This document shows, piece by piece, positions 26,211-36,312 of a stretch of DNA of 64,000 nucleotides. The translations under genes and the position numbers were made by a program. Source of the DNA: Primorskyibacter aestuariivivens (lineage in GTDB: Bacteria; Pseudomonadota; Alphaproteobacteria; Rhodobacterales; Rhodobacteraceae). The DNA is taken from assembly GCF_028023675.1 (NCBI RefSeq), contig NZ_JAQIOZ010000014.1:58531-122530 (forward strand), in the 5' to 3' direction. Under the pieces are notes generated by a model. That model saw only the letters and a program-made list of their open reading frames with translations. It had not been told where the DNA came from and did no database searches. Every line of letters begins with the position of its first letter. Position 1 is the first letter of the stretch.

Positions 26211-27281
26211 ATGCAAACCCTTCCTGAATTATATGCCTCCCGCGTTTCCGCTGGCGACCTGCACCATGATGACGCGCAAGAAGCGGTCCTGCCGGAATTC
26301 GAGCGTATCCGCGCGGCGCTGGCCCAGCCGGTCAAGCGCGGTTTTTTCCGCAAGGCACCGGAGCCGCCCAAGGGCCTCTATCTTTGGGGCGGGGTAGGGC
26401 GTGGCAAATCCATGCTGATGGATCTCTTTGTCGAAACCTTGCAGATGGCCGATATCCCTGTGCGTCGGGTGCATTTCCATGCCTTCATGCAGGAGATCCA
26501 CAAGGGCATGCACGCCGCGCGGCAATCGGGCGTCGAGGATGCGCTGGCCCCGGTGGCCAAGGAAGTGGCGAAATCGGTGCGCTGTCTTGCTTTTGATGAA
26601 ATGCAGATCACCGATATCACCGATGCGATGGTGGTGGGGCGGCTCTTTGAGTTCCTTTTCGAAGCGGGTGTCGTGGTGGTCACTACGTCCAACCGCGTGC
26701 CCGATGACCTGTATAAGGACGGGCTGAACCGGCAGCTGTTCCTGCCTTTCATCGAGGCGATCAAGGATAAGCTTGTGGTCTGGGAACTCATCTCACCCCG
26801 TGATTACCGGCAGGATCGGTTATCTGGCGCGCAGGTGTTTTTTTCCCCGGCGAATGAGAAATCCCGGCAAGAGATCGAGCTGGTCTGGGAGCATCTGACC
26901 GGTGGGCAAGGCGCGCCGCTGACGCTGGTGGTCAATAAGCGCGAGGTGGAAATCCCCGCCTTTCACAACGGCGTGGCGCGGGCGAAGTTCTATGACTTGT
27001 GCGGCAAGCCGCTTGGACCAGCCGATTACCTTGCATTGGCCGAGGCCGCGCGGGTGCTGGTGCTGGAAGACATCCCGCAACTCGGCCGCAGCAATTTCAA
27101 CGAGGCCAAGCGTTTCGTGACGCTGGTGGATGCGCTTTATGAGGCCAAGGTGAAGCTGATCGCATCGGCGGCGGCGGAGCCGGAAATGCTCTATGTCGAA
27201 GGGACGGGGGCGTTTGAGTTTGAGCGTACGGCCTCGCGCCTGCGGGAAATGCAGGATGCGGCGTGGGGGCGCGCGGATTGA
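26211..27281 (+). CDS. zapE: Cell division protein ZapE (AFG1-like ATPase)
   Basis: The 356-residue AFG1/ZapE ATPase has Walker A in LWGGVGRGKSMLMDLF. HFHAFMQEIHKGMH, Walker B CLAFDEMQITDITDAM, TTSNRVPDDLYKDGLNRQLFLPFI and the sensor region IPQLGRSNFNEAKRFVTLVDALYE follow. ZapE associates with the FtsZ ring during constriction in E. coli. AAGGG precedes the ATG. Confidence 0.93.
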   Translation: MQTLPELYASRVSAGDLHHDDAQEAVLPEFERIRAALAQPVKRGFFRKAPEPPKGLYLWGGVGRGKSMLMDLFVETLQMADIPVRRVHFHAFMQEIHKGMHAARQSGVEDALAPVAKEVAKSVRCLAFDEMQITDITDAMVVGRLFEFLFEAGVVVVTTSNRVPDDLYKDGLNRQLFLPFIEAIKDKLVVWELISPRDYRQDRLSGAQVFFSPANEKSRQEIELVWEHLTGGQGAPLTLVVNKREVEIPAFHNGVARAKFYDLCGKPLGPADYLALAEAARVLVLEDIPQLGRSNFNEAKRFVTLVDALYEAKVKLIASAAAEPEMLYVEGTGAFEFERTASRLREMQDAAWGRAD

Positions 27282-27288
27282 GGGCCAT

Positions 27289-27345
27289 GGTGGGCAGAAC
27301 TGCCCACCCTACACGACGCCCGTGGGGTGGGCAGTTTTGTCCACC
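27289..27345. repeat. GTGGGCA palindrome family, copy 1 (tandem hairpins)
   Basis: GGTGGGCAG and CTGCCCACC with a short centre form a hairpin at 27289-27312 (ending CCCTAC). A second, less perfect hairpin follows at 27326-27345 with a TTTT centre. It lies between the convergent zapE and ubiH-type genes. Other copies are at 29999-30022 and 35153-35176. Confidence 0.7.
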
Positions 27346-27352
27346 AGCCCCG

Positions 27353-28579
27353 TCAGACCGGTTTGCCCTGCATCAACCTTGGCAAATCCCCGTTCAGCCC
27401 CGCCGCTTCGCGCATGAAGCCCCGGCGCAGGCCCGGCACCGCATTGACCAATCCCATCCCGAGGTCGCGCCCCATGCGCAGCAGCGGGTTGTCGTTGGAA
27501 AACAGTCGGTTGAATGTATCTGTCGCGGCCGCCAGCGTGGCGGTGTCAAAGCGCCGCCACTCCGCATAGCGCGGCAGCACCAAAGGCGAGCCAATATCCT
27601 CGCCACGCCGCGCCGCATCGGCCAGAACCTCGGTCAGCGCGGCAATATCGCGGAACCCCGCATTCAGCCCTTGCCCGGCAATCGGGTGCATTCCGTGGGC
27701 CGCGTCGCCCACCAATGCCAGACGCTCGCCTGTGAAACTCTGTGCCAGCGTCAGGTTGAGCGGATAGGTGAACCGCTCGCCCGCCAGCGAAATCTCACCC
27801 AGAAAATCGCCGAAGCGGGGGCGCAGCACGGCAAGGTAGTCCCCTTCGCTCAGCGCATTGATGCGGCGCGCCTGTTCATGGGTTTCGCTCCACACGATGG
27901 ACGAACGATTGCCGGTCAGCGGCAGGATCGCCAAAGGTCCGGGCGGCATGAAGAACTGATGCGCGACACCGTGATGCGGCTTTTCATGGGCAATGGCGCA
28001 GACCAGCGCGGTCTGACCATAATCCCAGCCGGTGCGCCCGATGCCCGCACGCTGTGCCGTGCCGCTCTGCCGACCGTCGCACCCGATCAGCAGCCGTCCG
28101 GTCAGGACCTGCCCCGAGGCGAGCGTCACGGATGCCTGTGCCGGGCCGGTCTCTTGCGCCGTCACGGTTTCGCCGGGCAGGTGGGTAATGGCGGATGATG
28201 CCTCCATCCCGGCCAGAAGCGCGCGACGCAGGTAGCGGTCTTCGACCATAAAGCCCATCGGGCCTTCCTCGATCTCGTTGTGATCGAAATGCAGGAAAAA
28301 CGGCGATGGACCTTCGCCCGCGCGACCGTCGGTGACCTTGATGTCCAGCATCGGCTGGGCGTTCCGGGCCAGCCCGTCCCACAGCCCAAGCGCGTCCAGC
28401 ATCCGCTGCGATGCCAACGCAAGCGCATAGGCGCGCCCGTCGAAATTGTCGGACGACAGAACGCCGACCTTCTGTGCGTCAATCACGGTGGCGGAAAAGC
28501 CCGCCTGCGCGGCGGCCAGCGCCAGCACCGGGCCGTTCAGCCCGCCGCCGACAATCAGGAGATCGCTGTCATACGTCAT
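27353..28579 (-). CDS. UbiH/UbiF/COQ6-family FAD-dependent hydroxylase (ubiquinone biosynthesis)
   Basis: The 408-residue flavoprotein mono-oxygenase has an N-terminal FAD site LLIVGGGLNGPVLALAAAQAG. The second motif is DGRQSGTAQRAGI, and the FAD-ribityl motif LALVGDAAHGMHPIAGQGLN is diagnostic for the UbiH/COQ6 family. It hydroxylates the ubiquinone ring; which ring position cannot be assigned from sequence. The start at 28579 is where the Rossmann strand begins; longer frames upstream lack family features. Confidence 0.9.
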   Translation of the reverse strand: MTYDSDLLIVGGGLNGPVLALAAAQAGFSATVIDAQKVGVLSSDNFDGRAYALALASQRMLDALGLWDGLARNAQPMLDIKVTDGRAGEGPSPFFLHFDHNEIEEGPMGFMVEDRYLRRALLAGMEASSAITHLPGETVTAQETGPAQASVTLASGQVLTGRLLIGCDGRQSGTAQRAGIGRTGWDYGQTALVCAIAHEKPHHGVAHQFFMPPGPLAILPLTGNRSSIVWSETHEQARRINALSEGDYLAVLRPRFGDFLGEISLAGERFTYPLNLTLAQSFTGERLALVGDAAHGMHPIAGQGLNAGFRDIAALTEVLADAARRGEDIGSPLVLPRYAEWRRFDTATLAAATDTFNRLFSNDNPLLRMGRDLGMGLVNAVPGLRRGFMREAAGLNGDLPRLMQGKPV

Positions 28580-28664
28580 GGCCCGCAATATGGGTGGCGT
28601 GGCGGGATTGTCCATGCGCTTGTCTGCCGCTACCGTCGGGCCAAAGACATTGGGAGACAAGCGG

Positions 28665-29993
28665 ATGCAGGAGTGGCTGTGGATGAGCGCGGCGGATCTG
28701 GGCCGCGGGATCGGTGCGGGGGAGATTGACCCTGTCACGCTGACCGAGACCTATTTGCACGCGATCAAGGCGCATGAGCATCGTGACACGATCTATGCGC
28801 GGCTGACCGAGCAGCGCGCCCTGTCCGAGGCCGCCGCAGCCTCCGAACGGGCGAAAACCGGTTATCGTCTCTCGCTACTGGACGGTGTTCCGATCAGTTG
28901 GAAAGACCTGTTCGACACGGCGGGCGTGGCGACCGAGGCGGGATCGGCGCTGCTTGAGGGGCGGGTGCCTGCGCGCGACGCCGAGGTCCTGCGCAACGCC
29001 ACCGCCGCCGGGCTGGTCTGTCTGGGCAAGACGCATATGAGCGAACTGGCCTTTTCCGGGCTGGGGTTGAACCCGGTGACGGCCACGCCGCCCTGCGTGA
29101 ACGGTGAAGGGGCTGTGCCGGGGGGATCTTCTTCAGGGGCTGCCACCTCTGTCGCCTTTGGCCTTGCAGCGGCGGGGATCGGCTCGGATACGGGCGGGTC
29201 GGTCCGCATCCCGTCGGCCTGGAATGACCTTGTGGGGCTAAAGACCACTGCCGGACGCGTGTCCTGCGAAGGGGTTGTGCCGCTTGTGGCCTCTTTCGAC
29301 ACCGTTGGTCCGTTGGCGCGCAGCGTCGAGGATGCCGGGCTTTTGCTGGCCGCGCTCGAAGGGCGTAAACCGGTCGATCTGCGTGGTGATGACCTGACCG
29401 GGCGGCGTTTTGCCGTGCTGAACACCATCGCCATGGATGACCTGCGCGATGCGCCGCGCGCGGCGTTTCTGTCGGCGATTGACCGGCTGCGCGGGGCCGC
29501 AGCACTGGTCGAGGCGGTTGAGGTGCCAGAGGTCGCCGAGGCGATGGCGATGTCGCGGATCCTCTATTCGCCCGAGGCTTACGGCACTTGGAAAGACGTG
29601 ATCGAAGCCGCACCGGACAAGATGTTTCCTCCCATTCTTGAGCGTTTCCGGGGCGGTGCTGAGGCGCGGGCCTGCGACCAGATTGCGGCGTGGCAGGTTT
29701 TGGAGCGCTGCCGCAAGGCGTACTATGCAGCAACGGCAGGTTACGACGCGGTGCTCACGCCAAGCGCACCCAATCTGCCGCCGGATATGGAACGTTTGCT
29801 GAGCGATGATGCGTATTACGTGACAGAGAACCTCCTGACCCTGCGCAATACCCGGATCGGCAATCTCATGGGAGGCTGCGCGCTCAGCCTGCAGACCGGT
29901 GTGCCGTCTTGCGGGGTGCAGGTTCTGATGCCGCCAATGGCCGAAGAACGGTTGCTCCGGATTGGCGCGGGGGTTGAAGCGGCGCTGGGATGA
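28665..29993 (+). CDS. Amidase (amidase signature family)
   Basis: The 442-residue amidase has the Ser-cisSer-Lys triad visible: Lys in VPISWKDLFDTAGV, the cis-Ser in PGGSSSGAATSVA and the nucleophile Ser in GSDTGGSVRIPSAW. It hydrolyses an unknown amide. GatA is less likely because there is no gatB/gatC nearby and several GatA signatures are missing. A GGGAGA site precedes the ATG. The gene is divergent from the ubiH-type gene and followed by a GTGGGCA palindrome. Confidence 0.88.
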   Translation: MQEWLWMSAADLGRGIGAGEIDPVTLTETYLHAIKAHEHRDTIYARLTEQRALSEAAAASERAKTGYRLSLLDGVPISWKDLFDTAGVATEAGSALLEGRVPARDAEVLRNATAAGLVCLGKTHMSELAFSGLGLNPVTATPPCVNGEGAVPGGSSSGAATSVAFGLAAAGIGSDTGGSVRIPSAWNDLVGLKTTAGRVSCEGVVPLVASFDTVGPLARSVEDAGLLLAALEGRKPVDLRGDDLTGRRFAVLNTIAMDDLRDAPRAAFLSAIDRLRGAAALVEAVEVPEVAEAMAMSRILYSPEAYGTWKDVIEAAPDKMFPPILERFRGGAEARACDQIAAWQVLERCRKAYYAATAGYDAVLTPSAPNLPPDMERLLSDDAYYVTENLLTLRNTRIGNLMGGCALSLQTGVPSCGVQVLMPPMAEERLLRIGAGVEAALG

Positions 29994-29998
29994 AGAGC

Positions 29999-30022
29999 GG
30001 TGGGCAAGATTGCCCACCCTAC
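29999..30022. repeat. GTGGGCA palindrome family, copy 2
   Basis: GGTGGGCAA and TTGCCCACC pair around a short centre, followed by CTAC. It starts 6 bp after the amidase stop codon and is about 145 bp upstream of the aminotransferase gene. There is no T-tract, so it is probably an mRNA 3'-end structure. Confidence 0.65.
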
Positions 30023-30166
30023 ATCCGGCCCGCCGGCCTTGCCCAAATGCCACAAGTCTCTAAAGAGCCGCGCCTTTTTCTGGACGGGGGGCGTGCAGTT
30101 GCGTATTCTAGGGCCAAACGGGGCGTCAACGACCCCGACCCTTGAGGCAGTAAAAGCAGTAACCCG

Positions 30167-31357
30167 ATGTTCCCCGAGCGGTTTTCGAACCTACCGGCCT
30201 ATGCGTTCCCGCGTCTGCGGGCGCTTTTGGACGGCCATGCGCCTAATGAGGCTCATCTGGATGATCTTCACCGGATGACCATTGGTGAGCCGCGCCATCC
30301 TTTCCCGGATTGGGTGGGCGATGTGCTGGCGCAGAATGTGGCCGGGTTTGCGAATTACCCACCCAATGATGGATCCCCCGAGCTTTTGGAGGCGATTTCC
30401 GGCTGGGCCGCGCGCCGTTATGGGGTGACGCTGGACCCGGCAACGCAGATCATGGCGCTGAATGGGACACGCGAAGGGCTTTACAACATCGCGATGGCGC
30501 TGTGTCCCGAACTCAAGGACGGTCGGCATCCAATCGTGCTGATCCCCAACCCGTTTTATCAGGTCTACATGATCGCGGCGATTTCAGTGGGTGCCGAGCC
30601 GGTCTTTGTTCCGGCCACGTCCGAAACCGGGCACCTGCCGGATTACATGAGCCTGCCCGCCGAGGTTCTGGACCGCGTGGCCATGGCCTATATCTGTTCG
30701 CCCGCCAACCCGCAGGGGGCGATTGCGCATGAGGATTACTGGCGTGACCTGATCGCCTTGGCCGAAAAACACGATTTCCGCATTCTGGCGGATGAATGCT
30801 ATTCCGAGATTTACCGTGATGCGCCGCCCCCCGGCGCGCTGGAAATCGCCGCCAGGGTGGGCGCTGATCCTGAACGCGTGATGTTGTTCAATTCGCTGTC
30901 CAAGCGGTCGAACCTGCCGGGGCTGCGCTCTGGCTTTGTCGCGGGCGGGCCGGAGAGCATGAAACGGGTCAAGCAGTTGCGCGCCTATTCCGGCGCGCCC
31001 CTGCCGCTGCCGTTGCAACGGGTGGCCGAACGCATCTGGGCCGATGAGGCGCATGTCGAGGAAAACCGCGCGCTCTATCAGGCGAAATACAAAGCGGCGG
31101 ACGACATTTTTGGCGACGTGCCGGGCTATGCCGGGCCGGAAGCGGGGTTTTTCCTTTGGCTCCCGGTTGAGGATGGCGAAAAGGCTGCTCTCAGGACATG
31201 GACAGAGGCCGGGGTGCAGGTGCTCCCGGGGGCCTATCTGTCGCGTGAGGTGAACGGGGAGAACCCCGGCAAAGGATATATCCGGGTCGCCATGGTGGCC
31301 CCAATAGAGGACATGCGCCGCGGGCTTATTCGCCTGCGCGACTGTCTGTACAGGTGA
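30167..31357 (+). CDS. PLP-dependent class I/II aminotransferase, probable succinyldiaminopimelate aminotransferase
   Basis: The 396-residue fold-type I aminotransferase shows YPPNDGSPELLEAISGW, NPFYQVY, YICSPANPQGAI, DECYSEIY, the PLP-lysine region FNSLSKRSNLPGLRSGF (Lys of SLSKRSN) and a final GYIRVAMV. The NGTREGLYNIA motif is typical of DapC-type succinyldiaminopimelate transaminases in alphaproteobacteria, which make lysine and the peptidoglycan precursor m-DAP. It lies 12 bp upstream of ftsK, consistent with a cell-wall/division operon. Confidence 0.85.
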   Translation: MFPERFSNLPAYAFPRLRALLDGHAPNEAHLDDLHRMTIGEPRHPFPDWVGDVLAQNVAGFANYPPNDGSPELLEAISGWAARRYGVTLDPATQIMALNGTREGLYNIAMALCPELKDGRHPIVLIPNPFYQVYMIAAISVGAEPVFVPATSETGHLPDYMSLPAEVLDRVAMAYICSPANPQGAIAHEDYWRDLIALAEKHDFRILADECYSEIYRDAPPPGALEIAARVGADPERVMLFNSLSKRSNLPGLRSGFVAGGPESMKRVKQLRAYSGAPLPLPLQRVAERIWADEAHVEENRALYQAKYKAADDIFGDVPGYAGPEAGFFLWLPVEDGEKAALRTWTEAGVQVLPGAYLSREVNGENPGKGYIRVAMVAPIEDMRRGLIRLRDCLYR

Positions 31358-31369
31358 AGGTGAGGCGAT

Positions 31370-34300
31370 ATGGCATTTCAGGCGCGCGGGCGTGATCCGC
31401 TTCTGGACAGCACAACTCAGGCAGCCGTTGAAAAGCGGGGCAAAGAGCTTTTCGGCATTGCCCTGATCCTTCTGGGTTTGGCGGCGGCGGCGATGATTGC
31501 GTCTTACACGCCGGATGACCCCAGCTGGATGTCGGCCACCGATGCGCCGGTGCAGAACTGGATGGGCCGCGCGGGGGCGTCGATTGCGGCACCGCTGTTC
31601 ATGATTGTCGGCTGGGGCAGCTGGGGGCTGGCCGCCGTATTGCTGGTCTGGGGCGGGCGGTTCGCCCTGCATATGGGGTCCGAGCGCGCCATGGGCCGCG
31701 TGATTTTTGCGCCCATCGCAATTGCACTGGCCTCGGTCTATGCCGCGACGCTCGTGCCTTATGACAGCTGGACCCATAGTTTTGGACTTGGTGGGTTGTT
31801 TGGCGATACCGTGCTTGGATCGATGTTGACCGCCCTGCCGATGGGGTCGACCCTCACGGTCAAGGCGGCTTCGCTGATCATGGGGCTTTTGATCCTCATC
31901 ACTGGTGCATTCGTTCTCGGCTTCACCTTGCCGGAACTGCGCTTTATCGGGCGTTTCCTGCTGGTCGGCGTGATCATGGCCTATGCCTGGCTGATGACGC
32001 TTTTGGGGCGCGGTGCGACGGGGGCGCTTGGGGCTGCACGGGCCTTGCAGGAAAAGCAGGCTGCGCGCCGCGCGCAGCGCGAACAGGAACGCATTGAGGC
32101 CGCGGAATGGGCGGAAACCCAGCAAGCTGCGTCCCGGACCAGCGTGATCCGGTCCAGCGATCAGGCCGCTTATGTGCCGCCCGCGCCAGAAGAAGTGCCG
32201 CCGCATTCCCAGCCCGAGAAAATCGGGCTTCTGGCCAAGATGCCGTCGCTCATTCGCCGTTCCGAGCCGATTTCCACCGAACTGCCCGATCCGGAACTGG
32301 TGGAAAGCCACGGCCCCGATGTCGACGTGGACATGCCCGGCGAGGACCGGATCAAGGCCAAGATTTCCTCGGCCATCAAGGATCGGGTGCGCCGTCGTCC
32401 CGAGGTGCAGGTCGAAAGCGTGGCGCCCTTGACCAAGGGGCGCGGGCGTGGACCCGATCCGCTGGTTTTCCGGCCAGAGCCGAAAGTTTCGGTGGACCCG
32501 GTGGCCACCCGCGTGGCGGAACCGCCGCTGACTGCGGACCAGGCGCAGCCACAGCGAACCGATGAACCGCCGCTCACTGCCGCACGCGTTGCGGCGCATC
32601 CGACCATTTCACCAGTGGCCTCGCGCGTGCCAACCACGCAGCCTGTGGCGGACGATCAGGTGATCGACGACGACAGCTCTGGCTTTGTTGCGCCCCAGGA
32701 CGATGATGATTGGGCCGTCGCCGAGGCAACAGTGCCGCCCGCGCCGACATTCGCCTCTGGTCGTGTAGCAGTGCCCGTCGCAGAGCCCAAGAAAGTGGTC
32801 CAGCAACCGGTGCGCAAACCCGTGCAGAAATCCCGCCGCGCCGAGGCGGAAGCGCAGCCGCAACTGGCGTTTGAAGATAATGCCACGGATTACGAATTGC
32901 CGCCGCTCGCTCTGTTGGCCGATCCGTCCAATATCGAACGTCACGTGTTGTCCGACGAGGCGCTGGAAGAAAACGCGCGTATGCTCGAATCCGTGCTGGA
33001 TGACTACGGCGTCAAAGGCGAAATCGTCAGCGTCCGCCCCGGTCCCGTTGTCACCATGTACGAGCTTGAACCTGCCCCGGGTCTCAAGGCGTCCCGCGTG
33101 ATCGGGTTGGCCGATGACATCGCGCGCTCCATGTCGGCGCTGTCGGCGCGGGTGTCGACCGTGCCGGGCCGGTCCGTGATCGGGATCGAACTGCCCAATG
33201 AAAAACGCGAAATGGTATCGTTCCGCGAAATCCTGTCGGGCCGCGATTATGGCGATGGCAACCGGTCTCTGCCGCTGGCGCTGGGCAAGGATATCGGTGG
33301 CGAGCCGATCGTGGCGAACCTTGCCAAGATGCCTCACCTGCTGATCGCGGGGACCACCGGGTCCGGTAAATCCGTGGCCATCAACACCATGATCCTCTCG
33401 CTGCTCTACAAGCTCAGCCCCGATGAGCTGCGGCTGGTGATGATCGACCCCAAGATGCTGGAACTATCGGTTTATGACGGCATTCCGCACTTGCTCTCGC
33501 CCGTTGTGACCGATCCCAAGAAAGCGGTTGTCGCGTTGAAATGGGTCGTGGGCGAGATGGAAGAGCGCTACCGCAAGATGTCCAAGATGGGCGTGCGCAA
33601 TATCGACGGCTATAACAGCCGGGTGCAGGATGCGCTGTCCAAGGGCGAGATGTTCTCGCGCACCGTGCAGACCGGATTTGACGACGAGACCGGCGAGCCG
33701 GTTTTCGAGACCGAGGAATTCGCCCCCGAAAAGATGCCGTTCATCGTGGTGATCGTGGACGAGATGGCCGACCTGATGATGGTGGCAGGCAAGGAGATCG
33801 AAGCCTGCATCCAGCGCCTGGCACAGATGGCGCGGGCGTCTGGCATTCACCTGATCATGGCGACACAGCGACCATCGGTCGATGTGATCACCGGCACGAT
33901 CAAGGCCAACTTCCCAACGCGGATTTCCTTCCAGGTCACGTCGAAAATCGACAGCCGGACCATTCTGGGCGAACAAGGTGCCGAACAGCTTTTGGGTATG
34001 GGTGACATGCTCTATATGGCGGGCGGGGCCAAGATCACCCGCTGCCATGGGCCGTTCTGTTCCGATGAAGAGGTCGAGGAAATCGTCAACCACCTCAAGG
34101 TCTTTGGTCCGCCGACATATGTGTCCGGAGTGGTGCAGGGGCCGGATGACGAAAAGGCCGAGAATATCGACGCTGTGCTGGGACTGTCCACCGGAGGCAA
34201 CACCAATGGCGAAGATGCGCTTTACGATCAGGCGGTGGGCATCGTGATCAAGGATCGCAAATGCTCGACCTCCTATATCCAGCGCAAACTGGCCATCGGT

Positions 34301-34405
34301 TATAACAAAGCCGCGCGCCTTGTTGAGCAGATGGAGGACGAGGGCGTCGTATCTGCGGCCAACCATGTGGGCAAGCGCGAGGTGCTGGTGCCCGAACAGG
34401 CATGA
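31370..34405 (+). CDS. ftsK: DNA translocase FtsK
   Basis: FtsK pumps chromosomal DNA at the septum and activates dimer resolution. The 1011 residues have an N-terminal membrane domain with about four helices (about 20-220). A Pro/Ala/Glu-rich linker (about 230-520) follows, then the alpha/beta motor: [20 protein letters not shown] (Walker A GTTGSGKS near 660) and [14 protein letters not shown] (Walker B). The C-terminal gamma winged helix ([20 protein letters not shown] onward) reads KOPS sequences. A GGTGAGG site precedes the ATG. It is co-directional with dapC-like and lolA genes. Confidence 0.97.
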   Translation: MAFQARGRDPLLDSTTQAAVEKRGKELFGIALILLGLAAAAMIASYTPDDPSWMSATDAPVQNWMGRAGASIAAPLFMIVGWGSWGLAAVLLVWGGRFALHMGSERAMGRVIFAPIAIALASVYAATLVPYDSWTHSFGLGGLFGDTVLGSMLTALPMGSTLTVKAASLIMGLLILITGAFVLGFTLPELRFIGRFLLVGVIMAYAWLMTLLGRGATGALGAARALQEKQAARRAQREQERIEAAEWAETQQAASRTSVIRSSDQAAYVPPAPEEVPPHSQPEKIGLLAKMPSLIRRSEPISTELPDPELVESHGPDVDVDMPGEDRIKAKISSAIKDRVRRRPEVQVESVAPLTKGRGRGPDPLVFRPEPKVSVDPVATRVAEPPLTADQAQPQRTDEPPLTAARVAAHPTISPVASRVPTTQPVADDQVIDDDSSGFVAPQDDDDWAVAEATVPPAPTFASGRVAVPVAEPKKVVQQPVRKPVQKSRRAEAEAQPQLAFEDNATDYELPPLALLADPSNIERHVLSDEALEENARMLESVLDDYGVKGEIVSVRPGPVVTMYELEPAPGLKASRVIGLADDIARSMSALSARVSTVPGRSVIGIELPNEKREMVSFREILSGRDYGDGNRSLPLALGKDIGGEPIVANLAKMPHLLIAGTTGSGKSVAINTMILSLLYKLSPDELRLVMIDPKMLELSVYDGIPHLLSPVVTDPKKAVVALKWVVGEMEERYRKMSKMGVRNIDGYNSRVQDALSKGEMFSRTVQTGFDDETGEPVFETEEFAPEKMPFIVVIVDEMADLMMVAGKEIEACIQRLAQMARASGIHLIMATQRPSVDVITGTIKANFPTRISFQVTSKIDSRTILGEQGAEQLLGMGDMLYMAGGAKITRCHGPFCSDEEVEEIVNHLKVFGPPTYVSGVVQGPDDEKAENIDAVLGLSTGGNTNGEDALYDQAVGIVIKDRKCSTSYIQRKLAIGYNKAARLVEQMEDEGVVSAANHVGKREVLVPEQA

Positions 34406-34533
34406 GCAATTCTTCGCGAGCACGGTTTGCGTTTGGCGTTTTGCGTGCCTAGCTGTCAAAAGCGCTCTTGTTATCGCATATCAACGCGACACGCGGCATG
34501 AGGGTGCGACGCGCAATAAGTGGAAAAGGACGC

Positions 34534-35136
34534 ATGTCAGCATTCAAACGTATTCTGGTCGCTGCGGCCGTGGCCGTGGCCGCGCTGCCCGCTTCGGCCG
34601 AGAAACTCTCGCTTGGCGAAATCTCGCGCTATCTGAATCAGTTGCAGCAGGCCAAGGGCTCGTTCACCCAGATCAACGATGACGGGTCCATCTCGACCGG
34701 GACCATTTCCATCCGCCGCCCGGGGCGGATGCGGTTTGACTATAACCCCCCTGCGCAGGCGTTGGTCCTGGCCTCGGGTGGTGAGGTGGCGATCTTTGAC
34801 CGCAAGACCGGGCAAGGGCCGGAACGCTATCCGCTGCGCCGCACGCCGTTAAGCATTATCCTCGCCAAGAACGTGGATCTTGGCCGGGCCAACATGGTCA
34901 CCGGCCACAGCTATGATGGCACAGCCACGACCGTCCGCGCGCAGGACCCCGAGCGCCCCGAGATCGGCTCCATCGAACTGGTGTTTACCGGGGCCCCGGT
35001 TGAGCTGCGCCAATGGGTCATTCATGACGATGCGGGCGGGCAAACGACTGTGATCCTCGGCGAACTGGATCGCAATGTGCGCCTGCCCAATGGGGATTTC
35101 TCGATCATTCACGAGATCGACCGTCAAAAGAACTGA
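34534..35136 (+). CDS. lolA: Outer-membrane lipoprotein carrier protein LolA
   Basis: LolA ferries lipoproteins across the periplasm to the outer membrane. The 200-residue protein has a signal peptide (MSAFKRILVAAAVAVAALPASA). The mature LolA-type half-barrel reads LNQLQQAKGSFTQIN, GTISIRRPGRMRFDYNPP and RRTPLSIILAKNVDL. Its 3' end is followed by a GTGGGCA palindrome with a T-run. The 128-bp gap after ftsK carries no other gene. Confidence 0.93.
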   Translation: MSAFKRILVAAAVAVAALPASAEKLSLGEISRYLNQLQQAKGSFTQINDDGSISTGTISIRRPGRMRFDYNPPAQALVLASGGEVAIFDRKTGQGPERYPLRRTPLSIILAKNVDLGRANMVTGHSYDGTATTVRAQDPERPEIGSIELVFTGAPVELRQWVIHDDAGGQTTVILGELDRNVRLPNGDFSIIHEIDRQKN

Positions 35137-35152
35137 CATCCGGACAAGCAGA

Positions 35153-35183
35153 GGTGGGCAGAAATGCCCACCCTACCGTTTTT
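35153..35183. terminator. GTGGGCA palindrome family, copy 3, with T-run
   Basis: GGTGGGCA pairs with TGCCCACC (35153-35173 core), followed by CTAC and then CCGTTTTT on the plus strand. It lies between the convergent lolA and transglycosylase genes. It is the only one of the three copies with an adjacent T-tract in the plus direction, so it most likely terminates lolA. Confidence 0.7.
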
Positions 35184-35184
35184 G

Positions 35185-35772
35185 TCACCGGGCAGCGCGG
35201 CAGCGTGAAAGCTGTGCCTGATAGGTCAAGGAGCGCGTGCCGACCTCGCTGGCCACGCGCAAGAGCCAAGCCTTGGAATTGTACGATCCGCGGGCAAACC
35301 CGGTATGGCCTTCGTGATAGGCAAGATACTGGTTGCGCGCATCGGTCAGGGCAATCCCGTTCCGGTCGCGCGTCTTGTTCATGTACCAGCCCATGAAATC
35401 CGTGGCGTCGCGAATGCGGTCCCGCTTGGCGCTGCGCTTGCCGGTTTCGCGGCGGTATTCGTCCCATGTGCCATCCAGCGCCTGAGAATAGCCATAGGCC
35501 GAGCTTTGCCGCCCCATCGGGATCACACCCAGCGAATATCGCAGGGGCGTGCGCGCATTGCCGACGAATTTGCTTTCTTGATAGATCGTTGCCATCTGCA
35601 CATGCACCGGCACCCCCCAGCGCCGCTCGGTGGCGCGGAACGCTTTGATATATTGAGGACGCTGTTTCAGGATCGAACAGGCGTCATCAAGATTGCGGGG
35701 CGCCGAATTGTTTCCGCCGCCGCAGGATGCGACGGCCAGCACGATTACCATGGCGCGAAGGACTCTGCTCAT
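35185..35772 (-). CDS. Lipoprotein lytic transglycosylase (SLT-like)
   Basis: The 195-residue protein has a lipoprotein signal with lipobox LAVASC (Cys near residue 17). A single SLT-like domain follows: the catalytic Glu in MATIYQESKFVGNA, then SSAYGYSQALDGTWDEYRRE replacing the usual GLMQ segment, and YLAYHEGHTGFARGSY. It would cleave peptidoglycan glycan strands to 1,6-anhydroMurNAc ends from the periplasmic face. A GAGAGGC site precedes the ATG. Confidence 0.85.
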   Translation of the reverse strand: MSRVLRAMVIVLAVASCGGGNNSAPRNLDDACSILKQRPQYIKAFRATERRWGVPVHVQMATIYQESKFVGNARTPLRYSLGVIPMGRQSSAYGYSQALDGTWDEYRRETGKRSAKRDRIRDATDFMGWYMNKTRDRNGIALTDARNQYLAYHEGHTGFARGSYNSKAWLLRVASEVGTRSLTYQAQLSRCRAAR

Positions 35773-35933
35773 TTGCCTCTCGCTTATGTTTATTTTTTGC
35801 CAGTCTAGCCGATTTTCCGCGCCAGTAAAATCACAGTTTCCCCATATGCGACGCATTGCCGGAAACATGACTGTTGGGCGCAAGTTCACAGACTGTTTCC
35901 TGAAAAATGCGTCTCAAAATTGGACAAACGCCC

Positions 35934-35961
35934 CTTGAAACGGATAGTCTGAACCCGTAGA
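35934..35961 (+). promoter_or_regulatory. RpoH (sigma-32)-type promoter for hspQ
   Basis: CTTGAA (35934-35939), a 14-bp spacer and CCCGTAGA (35954-35961) match the sigma-32 pattern CTTGAA-N13/14-CCCCATNT closely. The -10 element lies about 12 bp upstream of the hspQ start codon, leaving a very short leader. Confidence 0.7.
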
Positions 35962-35972
35962 GGCCTCTCATC

Positions 35973-36299
35973 ATGATGACCACGCGCGCAAAATATCACC
36001 TCGGTCAGGTCGTCCGCCACCGCAAGCATCCGTTCCGCGGTGTCGTGTTTGATGTCGATCCCGAGTTCAACAATACCGAGGAATGGTACAACTCGATCCC
36101 CGAGGACAGCCGCCCATCGCGCGAACAGCCCTTTTATCATCTGCTCGCGGAAAATGAGCAGAGCTTTTACGTGGCCTATGTCTCTGAGCAGAACCTGATT
36201 GCCGATTATTCCGGGGAGCCGGTTGATCATCCCGATATCCCCGATCTGTTCGGCCCGTTCGAGGACGGTTCATACCCTCTGCATTTTCAACTGAACTGA
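35973..36299 (+). CDS. hspQ: Heat shock protein HspQ
   Basis: The 108-residue cytoplasmic protein matches HspQ along its whole length: KYHLGQVVRHRKHPFRGVVFDVDPEF, then PFYHLLAENEQSFYVAYVSEQNL. HspQ binds hemimethylated DNA in E. coli and is a specificity-enhancing factor and substrate of Lon. The sigma-32-like promoter upstream supports heat induction. ATG 35973 is followed directly by a second ATG that could also start translation. Confidence 0.93.
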   Translation: MMTTRAKYHLGQVVRHRKHPFRGVVFDVDPEFNNTEEWYNSIPEDSRPSREQPFYHLLAENEQSFYVAYVSEQNLIADYSGEPVDHPDIPDLFGPFEDGSYPLHFQLN

Positions 36300-36312
36300 G
36301 GCGCGTGGCGCA

